Origin: Pseudonocardia sp. SCN 73-27
Lineage (GTDB): Bacteria > Actinomycetota > Actinomycetes > Mycobacteriales > Pseudonocardiaceae
Assembly: GCA_001725415.1 (NCBI GenBank)
Contig: MEGH01000008.1
Coordinates: forward strand, 154,608 to 218,607
DNA: 64,000 nt
Reading direction: 5' to 3'
Both the position numbers and the translations under genes were made by a program. Position 1 is the stretch's first letter. Every line of letters begins with the position of its first letter. The notes below the pieces were generated by a model. The model saw only the letters and a program-made list of their open reading frames with translations. It did not search any database and had not been told where the DNA came from. Of this stretch, positions 30,525-39,266 are shown in pieces.

Positions 30525-32306
30525 CTACACCCCCCTCTCCTGCAGCCACATCTCCAGCAGCGCCACCTGCCACAACGCGTTGGAACCCAGGTTGGTGCGC
30601 TGTGTGTTCGGGTCGGCCAGCATGGCCTCGAGCCAGTCGCCCCGGACCAGGCCCCGCGCCTTCGCCACCGGGTCTGTGACGGCGTCGCGGACCCGCTCCA
30701 GGAACGGCCCCTCGAGGTGTCTGATGGCCGGTACCGGGAAGTATCCCTTCGGCCTGTCGATCACCGCGTCCGGGACCACCCCGCGCGCCGCCTCCTTGAG
30801 CACGCCCTTGCCGCCGTGGGCGAGCTTGAGCTCCGGCGGGCACGCCGCGGCCAGCTCGACGAACTCGTGGTCCAGGAACGGCACCCGCGCCTCCAGCCCC
30901 CACGCCATCGTCATGTTGTCGACGCGTTTCACCGGGTCGTCGACGAGCATCACCGTGCTGTCGAGGCGCAGCGCGGCGTCGAGGGTGTCGGTGGCGCCGT
31001 CGCGGGCGAAGTGCTCGGCGACGAACTCCCGGCTCGGGTCGTGGTCGAGCAGCCACTCCGGCTCGAGGATCGACGCCAGGTCGGCGTGCGGGCGGTCGGT
31101 GAACACGCGGGTGTACTCGTCGACGGCCCGCTCCCGCGGCACTCCGGCCAGCGGCGGGTACCAGTTGTAGCCGGCGAGCACCTCGTCGGCACCCTGCCCC
31201 GACTGCACGACGGTGACGCTCTTCGCGACCTCCTCCGACAACAGGTGGAACGCGACACAGTCGTGGCTGACCATGGGCTCGGCCATGGCCGCGATCGTGT
31301 GGTCGACCGCCGGGAGCATCCGGGCGGGGTCGACGAGGATCTTCCGGTGGTCGGTGCCGAACTCGTCGACGACGCGGTCGGAGTACCGGAACTCGTCGCC
31401 GGCCTCGCCGCCCGCGGCGTGGAAGCCGACGCTGAACGTCTTCAGCCCGGTCTGGCCTTCCTGCGCGAGCAGCCCGACGATCAGCGACGAGTCCAGCCCG
31501 CCCGAGAGCAGCACCCCGACCGGCACGTCGGCGACCATCCGCCGCCGCACCGCCGTCCGCAGCGAGGACAGGATCGCGTCACGCCAGTCGGCGGCGGACA
31601 TCCCGGCGTCCGAATGGCGGCGTTCGTGGCGTGGCGACCAGTACTCGCGGTCGGTCGTCGTGCCGTCGGCCAGGATCGTGCGCACCGTCGCCGGCGGCAG
31701 CTTGCGGATGCCCGCGAGGATCGTGCGCGGCGCCGGGACGACCGAGTGGAACGTCATGTAGTGGTGCAGCGCAACAGGATCAACCGAGGTGTCGACGTCC
31801 CCGCCCGCCAGCAGCGCCGGCAGCGACGACGCGAACCGCACCCGCCCCGGCCGCTCCGCGGTGTACAGCGGTTTGATGCCGAGCCGGTCACGGCCCAGCA
31901 CCACCGTGCCCGAGTCACGCTCGTGCACGGCGAACGCGAACATCCCGTAGAAGTGGTCGACGCACGTGTCGCCCCAGCGGTGGTAGGCCTTGAGCAGCGT
32001 CTCGGTGTCGGAGTCGGAGAAGAACCGGTAGCCGTGCCCCTGCAGCTCCTCCCGCAGCTCCCGGAAGTTGTAGATGCAGCCGTTGAACACCGCGGCCAGC
32101 CCCAGCTCGGGGTCGACCATCGGCTGCGCGCCCCGCTCCGACAGGTCGATGATCTTCAGCCGCCGGTGCCCCAGCGCGACCGGCCCCGCCGCGTGCACCC
32201 CGTGCCCGTCGGGCCCGCGGCGGGCCAGCGCGTCGGTGATCCGGGCGACGGCTGTGACGTCCGCGCCCGCGCCGTCGAACCGGATCTCGCCGGCGATCCC
32301 GCACAT
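30525..32306 (-). CDS. glutamine-dependent amidotransferase, N-acetylglutaminylglutamine (AsnO) type
   Basis: A 593-residue AsnB-fold enzyme. The N-terminal glutaminase begins MCGIAGE, giving the nucleophile Cys2, with RRGPDGHG and NGCIYNFREL; the synthetase half has the PP-loop LLSGGLDSSL and SGQGADEVLAGYNWY. The GYNWY form and overall length match amidotransferases that convert N-acetyl-Glu-Gln to the osmolyte amide NAGGN in Pseudomonas and others. It starts 21 bases after a ligase fusion and is coupled to an S9 peptidase. The usual second gene of the NAGGN pathway (GNAT/ATP-grasp Ngg) is missing, so the product here may be a related small amide. Confidence 0.85.
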   Translation of the reverse strand: MCGIAGEIRFDGAGADVTAVARITDALARRGPDGHGVHAAGPVALGHRRLKIIDLSERGAQPMVDPELGLAAVFNGCIYNFRELREELQGHGYRFFSDSDTETLLKAYHRWGDTCVDHFYGMFAFAVHERDSGTVVLGRDRLGIKPLYTAERPGRVRFASSLPALLAGGDVDTSVDPVALHHYMTFHSVVPAPRTILAGIRKLPPATVRTILADGTTTDREYWSPRHERRHSDAGMSAADWRDAILSSLRTAVRRRMVADVPVGVLLSGGLDSSLIVGLLAQEGQTGLKTFSVGFHAAGGEAGDEFRYSDRVVDEFGTDHRKILVDPARMLPAVDHTIAAMAEPMVSHDCVAFHLLSEEVAKSVTVVQSGQGADEVLAGYNWYPPLAGVPRERAVDEYTRVFTDRPHADLASILEPEWLLDHDPSREFVAEHFARDGATDTLDAALRLDSTVMLVDDPVKRVDNMTMAWGLEARVPFLDHEFVELAAACPPELKLAHGGKGVLKEAARGVVPDAVIDRPKGYFPVPAIRHLEGPFLERVRDAVTDPVAKARGLVRGDWLEAMLADPNTQRTNLGSNALWQVALLEMWLQERGV

Positions 32307-32327
32307 GCCCGTCCCCTTACCTCGTGC

Positions 32328-34889
32328 CTACCGCAGTACCCAGGTGTCCTTCGCGCCGCCACCCCGCGACGAGTTGACGACGAGGCTGCCCGCCGGCGCA
32401 ACCCGCGACAGCGCCGCCGGCGCCACGTCGACGCGCGTACGGTCGCCCACCCGCGACTGGAACGCGAAGACCCGCAGGTCGACGGCCCGCGGCTGCAGCG
32501 CCGAGCCCGTGAACGTCGGATGCGTCGACAGCTGGACCAGCTCCTGGGCGACCCAGCCATCCGGACGGGCCCGGATCGCCGCCGCCGCGTCCGCCAGCTC
32601 CGCCCGCGTCGCGTCCGGCCCGATCACGATGCCCTGCCCGCCGTAGCCGTCCACCGGCTTCACGACGAGCTCTCCCAGCCGGTCGAGCACCTCCGCCCGC
32701 TGCCGCGGGTCCGCGCACGAGTACGTCGGCACGTTGTCCAGCAACGGCGTCTCGCCCAGGTAGTAGTCGATCATCGCCGGCACGTATGCGTAGACGAGCT
32801 TGTCGTCGGCGACACCGTTGCCGGGCGCGTTGCACAGCCGCACCGTCCCCGACGCCGCCGCACGCAGCAGCGCCCGCCCGATCGGACGCTCGTCGGCACC
32901 CGTCGCGTCCAGCAGATCCTGCTCGTCGAGGCGGCGGTACAGCGCCGACAACCGGCGCCGCCCACCCGGACCCACCGCGAACACACCCTCCCGGGTCACC
33001 TGCAGGTCCCGCGGCGTCACCACCGGCACACCCATCCGGTCGGCCAGCAACGTGTGCTCGAACCACGCCGGATCCACCGGACCCGACGACAGCAGCGCCA
33101 CCTCGTCGGCACCCGCCGCGACCGGGTCGGCCACCGCCGACAGCAACGCCGCCTTCAGCATCCGCGGCACGTCGTCCACCCCGACCACACCCGCCGGCGG
33201 CTCCAGGTCCGGCAACACGCTGCGCACCAGCCGCCGCGAGATGATCGAGAACCCGATCCCCGACGGCACCCGCAGGTTGTCCTCCAGCACGAACCAGCGG
33301 TCCGCCCTGTCCCGCACCAGGTCGATCCCCGCGACGCTGATGCGCACCGCGTCCGCCGGCATCAACGCACCCGTCCGGCTGCGCCCCGGCGCCCCGTCGA
33401 CCACCCGCGCCGGCACCACCCCGTCCGCCACGATCTCCCGCGGCCCGTACACGTCGCGCACGAACCGCTCCAACGCCCGCACCCGCTGCGCCAGCCCCGC
33501 CGACAGCACCGACCAGTCCTCGGCCGTCACGATGCGCGGCACCAGATCCAGCGGGAACAGCCGGTCCGGCTCGTCGCCCACGCGGAACGTCACCCCGCGC
33601 GCCCGCTGCTCCGTCCGCAACGCCGACTCCGCCGCCGTCATCCCGCGCGGCCCCAACCGGTCCAGCACCCGGAACATGAAGCCGTAGTGCGGCAACACCT
33701 GCCCGCGCTCCGACACCGCCTCGTCGAACGCCGACGGCCGGTACCCGCCCAGCAGCGCGGGCGGGGGAGGCGCCACCGGGACCGCGACCCCTGTCGGCGT
33801 CCGGCCCTGCGTCGTCTCCACCAGGCCGTCGACGACGTCGACCAGCTCCCCGCGCGACCCGAACGCGCGCCGCTGCCGCGCCGCCGCGCTGCCCCGCGCC
33901 AATGTCTGGCGCGACAGCTCCAGCACCTGCTCCCAGTCGCCCGCCGCCTCCAGGTGCCCGCGCAACGAGTCGACCAGCTGCCCCACCAGCAACGCCGGCG
34001 ACACCAGCGCCGGACCCACCAGCTCGACCAGGTCACCCTCCAGACCCGACCGCGCCGCCCGCCAGTTCGCCGACCGCAACAGCTCGTGGCGCGCCGCAGG
34101 CAACGGCAGCCCTGCCCGCGCCTCCTCGCTCGCCCGCGCCACCAACGCCCGGAAGAGGCCCGCGATCAGCACCACGTCGTCGACGTCCGGGCAGGCGTCG
34201 CACACCCGCAGCTCCACCGTCGGCAGGTGGGCGCTGGGCCGGATGTCGAAGTAGACCATCCCCGGGTCGCTGATCGTCCCCGACGCGATCAGGTCCTCGA
34301 CCATCCGGTCGTAGTCGTCGGCCGTCTCCACGTCGCCCGGCGGGCCCGCCGTCGGCCACCGCGACCACACCATCGACCGGTAGCTCGCATACCCCGTGTC
34401 CTCGCCCCGCCAGTACGGCGAGCTCGCCGAGATCGCCAGCAGCACCGGCAGGTGCGGCGCGACCCGGCGCACCACCTGTACCGCCGTGTCCCGGTCCGGC
34501 ACGTCGACGTGCACCTGCGCCCCGCAGATGTGCTGCTCGCGCACGAGCATCTGGTACTCGTGCTGCATCCGCTCGTACCGGGCGCCCGCCGAGATGTCGG
34601 TCCCCGACAGCTCGACCAGCGGCACCGTCCCCGAGGCGACCACCCCCAGCCCCAGCGGGTGCGCCACCTTCTCCAAGGTCCCCCGCAGCCGCTGCACGTG
34701 CTCGCGCAGCTCGTCGAGCGTCCGGCACGGCGGCGTGTTCGTTTCGACGAGGGAGCGTTGCAGCTCCGGCGCGAACTCGTCGCCGGCCAGCTTGCCCAGC
34801 AGCGCGTCGACCTCCGGTGCGGCACGGCGGGTCTCCAGGTCGACGACGTGGAACTCCTCCTCGACGCCGATCTGAGGCAGGTCGCTCAT
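32328..34889 (-). CDS. carboxylate-amine ligase (GCS2) fused to a circularly permuted ATP-grasp
   Basis: An 853-residue fusion. Residues about 1-370 are a YbdK/GCS2 glutamate-cysteine-ligase-like domain: GVEEEFHVVD, ETNTPPCRT, GAQVHVDVPD and VELRVCDACP. Residues about 400-850 are a circularly permuted ATP-grasp (DUF404/DUF407 type): HYGFMFRVLDRLG, RWFVLEDNLRVPSG, LVYAYVPAMIDYYLGE, VVKPVDGYGGQG and LVVNSSRGGGAKDTWVL. Both domains form amide bonds using ATP, so the protein may perform two successive ligations. ATG at 34889 matches the family N-terminus; the frame continues upstream without homology. It precedes the amidotransferase, consistent with a short-peptide pathway. The transglutaminase and alpha-E genes often next to such ATP-grasps are absent. 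Confidence 0.87.
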   Translation of the reverse strand: MSDLPQIGVEEEFHVVDLETRRAAPEVDALLGKLAGDEFAPELQRSLVETNTPPCRTLDELREHVQRLRGTLEKVAHPLGLGVVASGTVPLVELSGTDISAGARYERMQHEYQMLVREQHICGAQVHVDVPDRDTAVQVVRRVAPHLPVLLAISASSPYWRGEDTGYASYRSMVWSRWPTAGPPGDVETADDYDRMVEDLIASGTISDPGMVYFDIRPSAHLPTVELRVCDACPDVDDVVLIAGLFRALVARASEEARAGLPLPAARHELLRSANWRAARSGLEGDLVELVGPALVSPALLVGQLVDSLRGHLEAAGDWEQVLELSRQTLARGSAAARQRRAFGSRGELVDVVDGLVETTQGRTPTGVAVPVAPPPPALLGGYRPSAFDEAVSERGQVLPHYGFMFRVLDRLGPRGMTAAESALRTEQRARGVTFRVGDEPDRLFPLDLVPRIVTAEDWSVLSAGLAQRVRALERFVRDVYGPREIVADGVVPARVVDGAPGRSRTGALMPADAVRISVAGIDLVRDRADRWFVLEDNLRVPSGIGFSIISRRLVRSVLPDLEPPAGVVGVDDVPRMLKAALLSAVADPVAAGADEVALLSSGPVDPAWFEHTLLADRMGVPVVTPRDLQVTREGVFAVGPGGRRRLSALYRRLDEQDLLDATGADERPIGRALLRAAASGTVRLCNAPGNGVADDKLVYAYVPAMIDYYLGETPLLDNVPTYSCADPRQRAEVLDRLGELVVKPVDGYGGQGIVIGPDATRAELADAAAAIRARPDGWVAQELVQLSTHPTFTGSALQPRAVDLRVFAFQSRVGDRTRVDVAPAALSRVAPAGSLVVNSSRGGGAKDTWVLR

Positions 34890-35004
34890 CGCCCAGACCG
34901 TAGGGGTCCGCTGTGACGAACACATGTCCGAGACGTCACCTCCGCCCGCGCGTCGTAGCGCGGCGGCGTGTCGGTTGCGCCGTTCGGCCTCACGACCCCG
35001 TCGG

Positions 35005-35027
35005 GCGGGCCGAACCGTTCGGCCCGC
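35005..35027. terminator. 11-base inverted repeat between the ligase and hydrolase genes
   Basis: GCGGGCCGAAC and its exact complement GTTCGGCCCGC are separated by one C. It lies downstream of the minus-strand metallo-hydrolase gene and could end its transcript, or act as an operator upstream of the ligase fusion. Confidence 0.45.
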
Positions 35028-35118
35028 TGCCGGGCCGGGGTCCGGCACGTGGTGGTCCAACGTGTGATGAGCGCCGTCCGCGTGCGCTGGTGACACGCCC
35101 GGGTCCGACGGCGCGGGT

Positions 35119-35892
35119 TCAGGCCGGCCAGGGGACGTTCGGGAACGGGGAGCGTGCCTGCGCTCCTGCGGGGTCGAGGTCTCCGCGTCCCACCGCCTCG
35201 TACAGCGCGGCGACCTCCGCCAGGCCGTCGCGCTGCGCCTCCACGTCCTCGCGCGACATCGGGTCGCCGTGGCCCGCCACGAACGTCGACGCCCCGAGCC
35301 CGAGCAACCGGGTGACCGTCGCCGGCCAGTCCGCGACCGCCGCGTCCGCGAAGTCCGGGGGAGCGCCCTGCTCGACGAGATCGCCCGCGAACACCACGTC
35401 CCCCGCGACGGCGACGACGTCGTGGTCGGTGTGTCCGCGCCCCGGGTGCAGCAACGTCACGGTGCGGCCGCCGAGGTCGACCTGCAGCTGCGGCTCGACG
35501 GTCGGCTCCGGCAGCGGTGGGTCGGTCGCGGCCAGGGCGTCGGCCGTCGCGTCGTCGCCACGGTCCCGGTAGTACAGGGTCCACTCCTCGCGCTGCGCTG
35601 CGGCGGTCTCGACGATCGACGCCCGGCACCTCGGGTGCGCGTGCACGGCGCAGGGCGGGAACGAGCCCGTCCCGAAACAGTGGTCGAAGTGCGCATGCGT
35701 GACCGCGACGACCAGCGGCAGCCTCGTCACCTCCCGGACCGCCGCGTACAGCCGGGAGCCTTGCGCCGAGTCGCCGGCGGTGTCGACGACCAGCGCCCGC
35801 TCCCCGCCGACCACCAACCCGGTGGTGAGGTCCAGCTCCTTGTGCCGCCGGGCCAGCACCCCGTCCCCGACCTCCACCCACCGGTCCGCCAC
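35119..35892 (-). CDS. metallo-beta-lactamase fold hydrolase
   Basis: A 257-residue MBL-fold protein. The zinc motif THAHFDH is near residue 75; HPGRGHTDHD and VFAGDLVEQG carry the third His and bridging Asp, and VAGHGDPM the last His. The order fits glyoxalase II/Quinoprotein-relay-like hydrolases rather than true beta-lactamases. There is no signal peptide. GTG at 35892 was chosen because VADRWVEVGDGVLA begins the fold; the frame upstream to 36036 has no homology. Substrate unknown; no functional link with the ligase operon is clear, though both are on the minus strand. Confidence 0.85.
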   Translation of the reverse strand: MADRWVEVGDGVLARRHKELDLTTGLVVGGERALVVDTAGDSAQGSRLYAAVREVTRLPLVVAVTHAHFDHCFGTGSFPPCAVHAHPRCRASIVETAAAQREEWTLYYRDRGDDATADALAATDPPLPEPTVEPQLQVDLGGRTVTLLHPGRGHTDHDVVAVAGDVVFAGDLVEQGAPPDFADAAVADWPATVTRLLGLGASTFVAGHGDPMSREDVEAQRDGLAEVAALYEAVGRGDLDPAGAQARSPFPNVPWPA

Positions 35893-36014
35893 CGCCCCAG
35901 TCTGCCGGGGCTCCCGGCGTGGCTCTCGGGGGTGATCGTCGACCCGGGACCTGGGCGACGGAGGTGACGCTCGTGTCCCGGAGCGGCGGGAGCACAGGAG
36001 GGCGCCGGGCGCTT

Positions 36015-36043
36015 GCGGGACATGCGCGACGTTCATGTCCCGC
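36015..36043. repeat. 10-base inverted repeat with 9-base spacer
   Basis: GCGGGACATG and CATGTCCCGC flank CGCGACGTT. It lies about 120 bases upstream of the metallo-hydrolase start and downstream of the secreted protein, so it may be a hairpin terminator for the latter or an operator. Confidence 0.45.
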
Positions 36044-36101
36044 GTTCGGCGATCACGACCCGACCGGGATGAGCCCCCGGCACCGCCGACCCACCTGGCC
36101 G

Positions 36102-36155
36102 AACGGCCCTCTCCCGCAATCGAGCTGCAGGAAAGGGCCGTTGGCGCTGCGGGAG
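36102..36155. other. interleaved inverted repeats able to form a pseudoknot
   Basis: AACGGCCCT (36102-36110) pairs with AGGGCCGTT (36134-36142), and CTCCCGCA (36111-36118) pairs with TGCGGGAG (36148-36155). The order a-b-a'-b' is that of an H-type pseudoknot. It lies directly after the stop of the secreted-protein gene (minus strand), so it would be in the 3' untranslated RNA. It may instead be a member of a genomic intergenic repeat family. Confidence 0.4.
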
Positions 36156-36159
36156 GGGC

Positions 36160-37542
36160 TCAGCCCACCGGCACCTCACCGGGGCTCGCGGGCACGACGG
36201 GAGCGGTGGTCGTCGGCACCACGGGCGCGGTCTGCGGCACGACCGGCGGCGCTTGCGGAACGACCCCCGCGGTCCGGGGGACCAGCGGAGCGGTCGGCGG
36301 AACAGCCGGCGTACCCGGCACTGCCGGAGCACCCGGGACGACGGCCGCGCCGCCGCCCGGGACACAGTCCGCAGGTGCGGCAGGGGTTGTCGGCGGGATC
36401 TGCTCGGTGTCGGCGGAGTCGTCGTCGGACGAGGAGGACGTGGAGGAGGACGAGTCCGGGTCGGCCGGGGTCGGCTGCGTGCCTCCGCTCCAGTCGGACA
36501 GGACCCGCAGCTTGTTCCACGGGATCGACTTGAGGCCGACGTAGTCACCGGACAGCCCGGCCTTCTCGTAGGCGTCGGAGTCCGGCGCGTACTCCGCGAT
36601 GAACGCCATCCGCGCGCCGCCGTTGTCGCCGACGTAGGCGCCGTAGGTCTGCAGTGCCGTGGCAATGGTCTTCTCCCCGGCGCTGATGCCGGGGATGGCG
36701 TCGACGTCGACGCTCGGGTCGAGCTGGACGCGGGCGCCCTCGGGGATCGGGGAGCCTGCACCGTCCATGTTGGAGCCGTCGGTCTTCGTCGCCGGGTAAC
36801 GGACCTCCTTGGGCTTGACGACGTTCGTCGAGAAGAACAACGCGTGCGGGATGTGCCCGTCGGCGATCTCCTCGGCGCGGACGACCGAGGCGTAGCGTGC
36901 GATGCCGGCGCCGGTGGAGGAGCCGTTGTGCTCGCGGCCGTCGCCGTCGAAGGGGACGGCGGCGCCCCAGTTGGCGCGCAGCCCGTTGCCGGACTTCTGG
37001 GTGACCCAGAGGTTGACGACGGTGTTGGACTTCTCGTCGGCGATCGCGACGTGTCCGTCGGAGCCCGGCGGGATCTTCAGGTCGGGCGGCACGGGCACCT
37101 GCAGGCCGGCGAGCGGGTCGGGTCCCCAGTTCTCCGACACGGGGACGGTGGAGCGGGGTGCGTCGTCGGGGATGTCGTCGGGGTCGACGAGGGCGACGCC
37201 GAAGTCGCCGGTGTTGAGGATGTGGTCGCCGGAGGACAGCTCCTCGGCCATCGCCGACGACTGGGGGTCGAGCTTCGCGCCGTCGGGGATCGGGTCCCAG
37301 AGCCAGTCGGCCTTCTGGAAGAACGGCCGCTTCGTGACGATCGCGGTGCCGGGGCAGGCGGCGGCGCCGGGGACGGTGGCGCTCCCGGCGCCGGCTGAGG
37401 AGCCGCCCGCGCAGGCGGGCGCGGTGACGGCGGCGGGGGTGGGGCAGGCCGCGGGGTCCACAGAGGTGGTGGTGACCGCGGGGGCGAGGCCGGCCGTCAC
37501 CAGGGCGGTGGCGGTGGCGGCGGCGAGGACGGTCAGGCCCAT
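36160..37542 (-). CDS. secreted protein of unknown function with Pro/Val/Thr-rich C-terminal tail
   Basis: A 460-residue protein. Residues 1-28 (MGLTVLAAATATALVTAG...) form a weakly charged signal peptide; a mature region rich in Asp, Gly and Pro follows, with the well-ordered core at about 70-345 (HALFFSTNVV, IPEGARVQLDPSVDVD, LQTYGAYVGDNGG). Then come a Ser/Asp-rich stretch and a tail of repeated VVP, PAV and PPTAP units. The core resembles secreted proteins seen in other soil bacteria, but I cannot name a function. The Pro-rich end may span or anchor in the wall. ATG at 37542 has GAAGGTGA in front. Confidence 0.75.
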   Translation of the reverse strand: MGLTVLAAATATALVTAGLAPAVTTTSVDPAACPTPAAVTAPACAGGSSAGAGSATVPGAAACPGTAIVTKRPFFQKADWLWDPIPDGAKLDPQSSAMAEELSSGDHILNTGDFGVALVDPDDIPDDAPRSTVPVSENWGPDPLAGLQVPVPPDLKIPPGSDGHVAIADEKSNTVVNLWVTQKSGNGLRANWGAAVPFDGDGREHNGSSTGAGIARYASVVRAEEIADGHIPHALFFSTNVVKPKEVRYPATKTDGSNMDGAGSPIPEGARVQLDPSVDVDAIPGISAGEKTIATALQTYGAYVGDNGGARMAFIAEYAPDSDAYEKAGLSGDYVGLKSIPWNKLRVLSDWSGGTQPTPADPDSSSSTSSSSDDDSADTEQIPPTTPAAPADCVPGGGAAVVPGAPAVPGTPAVPPTAPLVPRTAGVVPQAPPVVPQTAPVVPTTTAPVVPASPGEVPVG

Positions 37543-37976
37543 CGGGTCACCTTCGCGGGACACGCGGTGGGGACAGGGACGGTCGGCCGGGCACGGTGCG
37601 GCCCGCGGTCTATGGTGAGCATGGCAAGGCCCCTTTGTGGCAGGAGGGGAGAAGCCCCGGTTCGTCCGGGGCGCTGTCGTCGTCAGGGGTGCGACCCTGT
37701 CGGCGGTGCGACGTGACGACGGGGCGGTTCTTGGCGGAACCGTCCCGTCTCGCATGTGGAGCGCCTGTGCGGACCTCCCGGGGTGTGACGGGTGGTGTTT
37801 GTGTTGTCTGTGGGACCGTATCCCCATTCGGGCGCGCGTGGTCACTTCTCGGAGTCGCACCACCCACATCGGGCGCGATAGGCCCTCGTCCGGGTGACGA
37901 GATCGCGGGACCGCGTGGGAGGACGGGCTACGCGGAGTGTCTGCTTCGGACGCGGGTTCGGCGCTACGCTCCGGCC
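37543..37976. promoter_or_regulatory. 434-base divergent intergenic region with two hairpins and a leaderless promoter
   Basis: It contains a stem GCCCCGG/CCGGGGC with loop TTCGT at 37654-37672 and a larger 13-pair stem (one G-T pair) at 37718-37749. The hexamer TACGCT at 37965-37970 ends six bases before the ATG of the DUF937 gene and is its probable -10, giving a leaderless transcript. No further gene is supported here. Confidence 0.45.
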
Positions 37977-38528
37977 ATGAGTCCGGTGGACGAGATCCTG
38001 TCGCAGATCCCCTTGAGCGACCTCGCAGCCCAGCTGGGCACCGACGAGGCCACGGCCGAGCAGGCGACGCGGCAGGCGCTGCCCGCGCTGTTGGGCGGAA
38101 TCCAGGCCAACACCGACGATCCGGGTGGCGCGTCGTCGTTCGCACAGGCCGTCGATCAGCACAGCAGCTCCCTGATCGACGGCGGGGTGAACCTGAACGA
38201 TGTCGACACGAACGACGGTCAGAAGATCGTCGGCCACGTGTTCGGCGCGAACCAGGACCAGGTGATCAACCAGCTGTCGTTGGGTGGCGCCGGGGGCAGC
38301 GGGCTGATCGGCAAGCTGCTGCCGTTGCTGGCGCCGATCGTCATGTCCTATCTGGCCAAGAAGATGGGGGGCGGCGCGGCCGCGGGCGGTGCGGCGGCGG
38401 GCGGCGGGCTGGGCGACCTGCTCGGTGGTCTCCTCGGCGGGGGCGGCGGCCAGGCCGGTGGCGGCGCGCTCGGCGGTGGCCTGGGCGACCTGCTCGGCGG
38501 GCTGCTGGGCGGCGGCCGCAAGGAGTGA
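37977..38528 (+). CDS. DUF937 family protein
   Basis: A 183-residue protein. Residues 1-110 hold the DUF937 fold: VDEILSQIPLSDLAAQLG, a helix-rich segment and VFGANQDQVINQLS. The rest is a low-complexity Gly/Leu tail with GLGDLLGGLLGGG repeated twice. The family is related to YidB-like proteins and has no proven role. ATG at 37977 is at the predicted transcription start (TACGCT -10). The gene ends four bases before a 40-base palindrome. Confidence 0.85.
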   Translation: MSPVDEILSQIPLSDLAAQLGTDEATAEQATRQALPALLGGIQANTDDPGGASSFAQAVDQHSSSLIDGGVNLNDVDTNDGQKIVGHVFGANQDQVINQLSLGGAGGSGLIGKLLPLLAPIVMSYLAKKMGGGAAAGGAAAGGGLGDLLGGLLGGGGGQAGGGALGGGLGDLLGGLLGGGRKE

Positions 38529-38531
38529 GTC

Positions 38532-38571
38532 GTGAGCGGTGATGGTCGCCCTGGCGACCATCACCGCTCAC
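38532..38571. repeat. 40-base perfect palindrome, copy A
   Basis: Left arm GTGAGCGGTGATGGTCGCC, centre CT, then the exact complement. It lies between the convergent DUF937 and DUF429 genes and may terminate both. The same architecture with compensating changes recurs at 50572-50611. Confidence 0.85.
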
Positions 38572-38580
38572 ATGCTCTGG

Positions 38581-39249
38581 TCAGACCGCCACGAACATCG
38601 GGCGGCCGCGGTCGTCGTGTTCCGGGCCGAGGACGTCGGCCTCCCCGCGCGCCCATCGTTGGGCCGACCAGGCGGCGGCGAGGGCGTCGAGGATGTCGTC
38701 GAGGCGGGCGCCGGTCGGGAGATCGGCCAGCGCGAGGGCCGGGTCGACCCAGCGCGCGAGCGCCGCGATGCGTTGTCCCGCACCGCGTGCGGTCTTCTTC
38801 GACGTGAACGCGACGTCGGGGGCGAGCGTGCGCAGGGACAGCTCCGGATGCACCTCGACGACGTGCGCGGGCCGGTCGGTGACGGCGTCCCAGTCGAGGA
38901 TGCGCGGCGCGATGTGGAAGGTCTGCAGGCTGATCGCCTTGCCCGTCACCACCCGTGCGCGCTCGCACGCCGTCGGGTGGTCGGGCGCGGTGAGGACCTC
39001 CCGCGGCGGCGCCGGGAACACGGATGAGCGGGCCTTCCCGAGGCGGCGCGCTGTGGCGTCGTCACACTCCCGGCGTCCGGCGGTGGCGTGCACGCCGAGC
39101 GGGATGTCGACGCCCACGGCCGCGCACCCGGCCGTCACGTCCAGGACGGCCGCGGCGTCGGGCACCACGTCCCAGCGGACCGCCCCCGGGCGCACGCGGG
39201 CGACCACCCAGCCACCCGGCGCCCCGTCGACCCCCGCGACCTCCACCAT
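38581..39249 (-). CDS. DUF429 family protein (predicted RNase H-like fold)
   Basis: A 222-residue protein. The opening VAGVDGAPGGWVVAR and IPLG in VGVDIPLGVH are family hallmarks, with acidic residues expected at an RNase H-like metal site; RECDDATARRLG, SSVFPAPPRE and EVHPELSL follow. Biochemical function is unknown. ATG at 39249; the divergent rpiB starts 17 bases away, so the two promoters overlap. It ends ten bases before palindrome copy A. Confidence 0.87.
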   Translation of the reverse strand: MVEVAGVDGAPGGWVVARVRPGAVRWDVVPDAAAVLDVTAGCAAVGVDIPLGVHATAGRRECDDATARRLGKARSSVFPAPPREVLTAPDHPTACERARVVTGKAISLQTFHIAPRILDWDAVTDRPAHVVEVHPELSLRTLAPDVAFTSKKTARGAGQRIAALARWVDPALALADLPTGARLDDILDALAAAWSAQRWARGEADVLGPEHDDRGRPMFVAV

Positions 39250-39266
39250 GGGGCAGGATTCTCCCC

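Noticed and set aside
29310-34916. Very long open frame (1868 codons) on the plus strand
   Set aside because: It is the antisense shadow of the S9 peptidase, amidotransferase and ligase genes; its product is Arg/Pro/His-rich with no motif.
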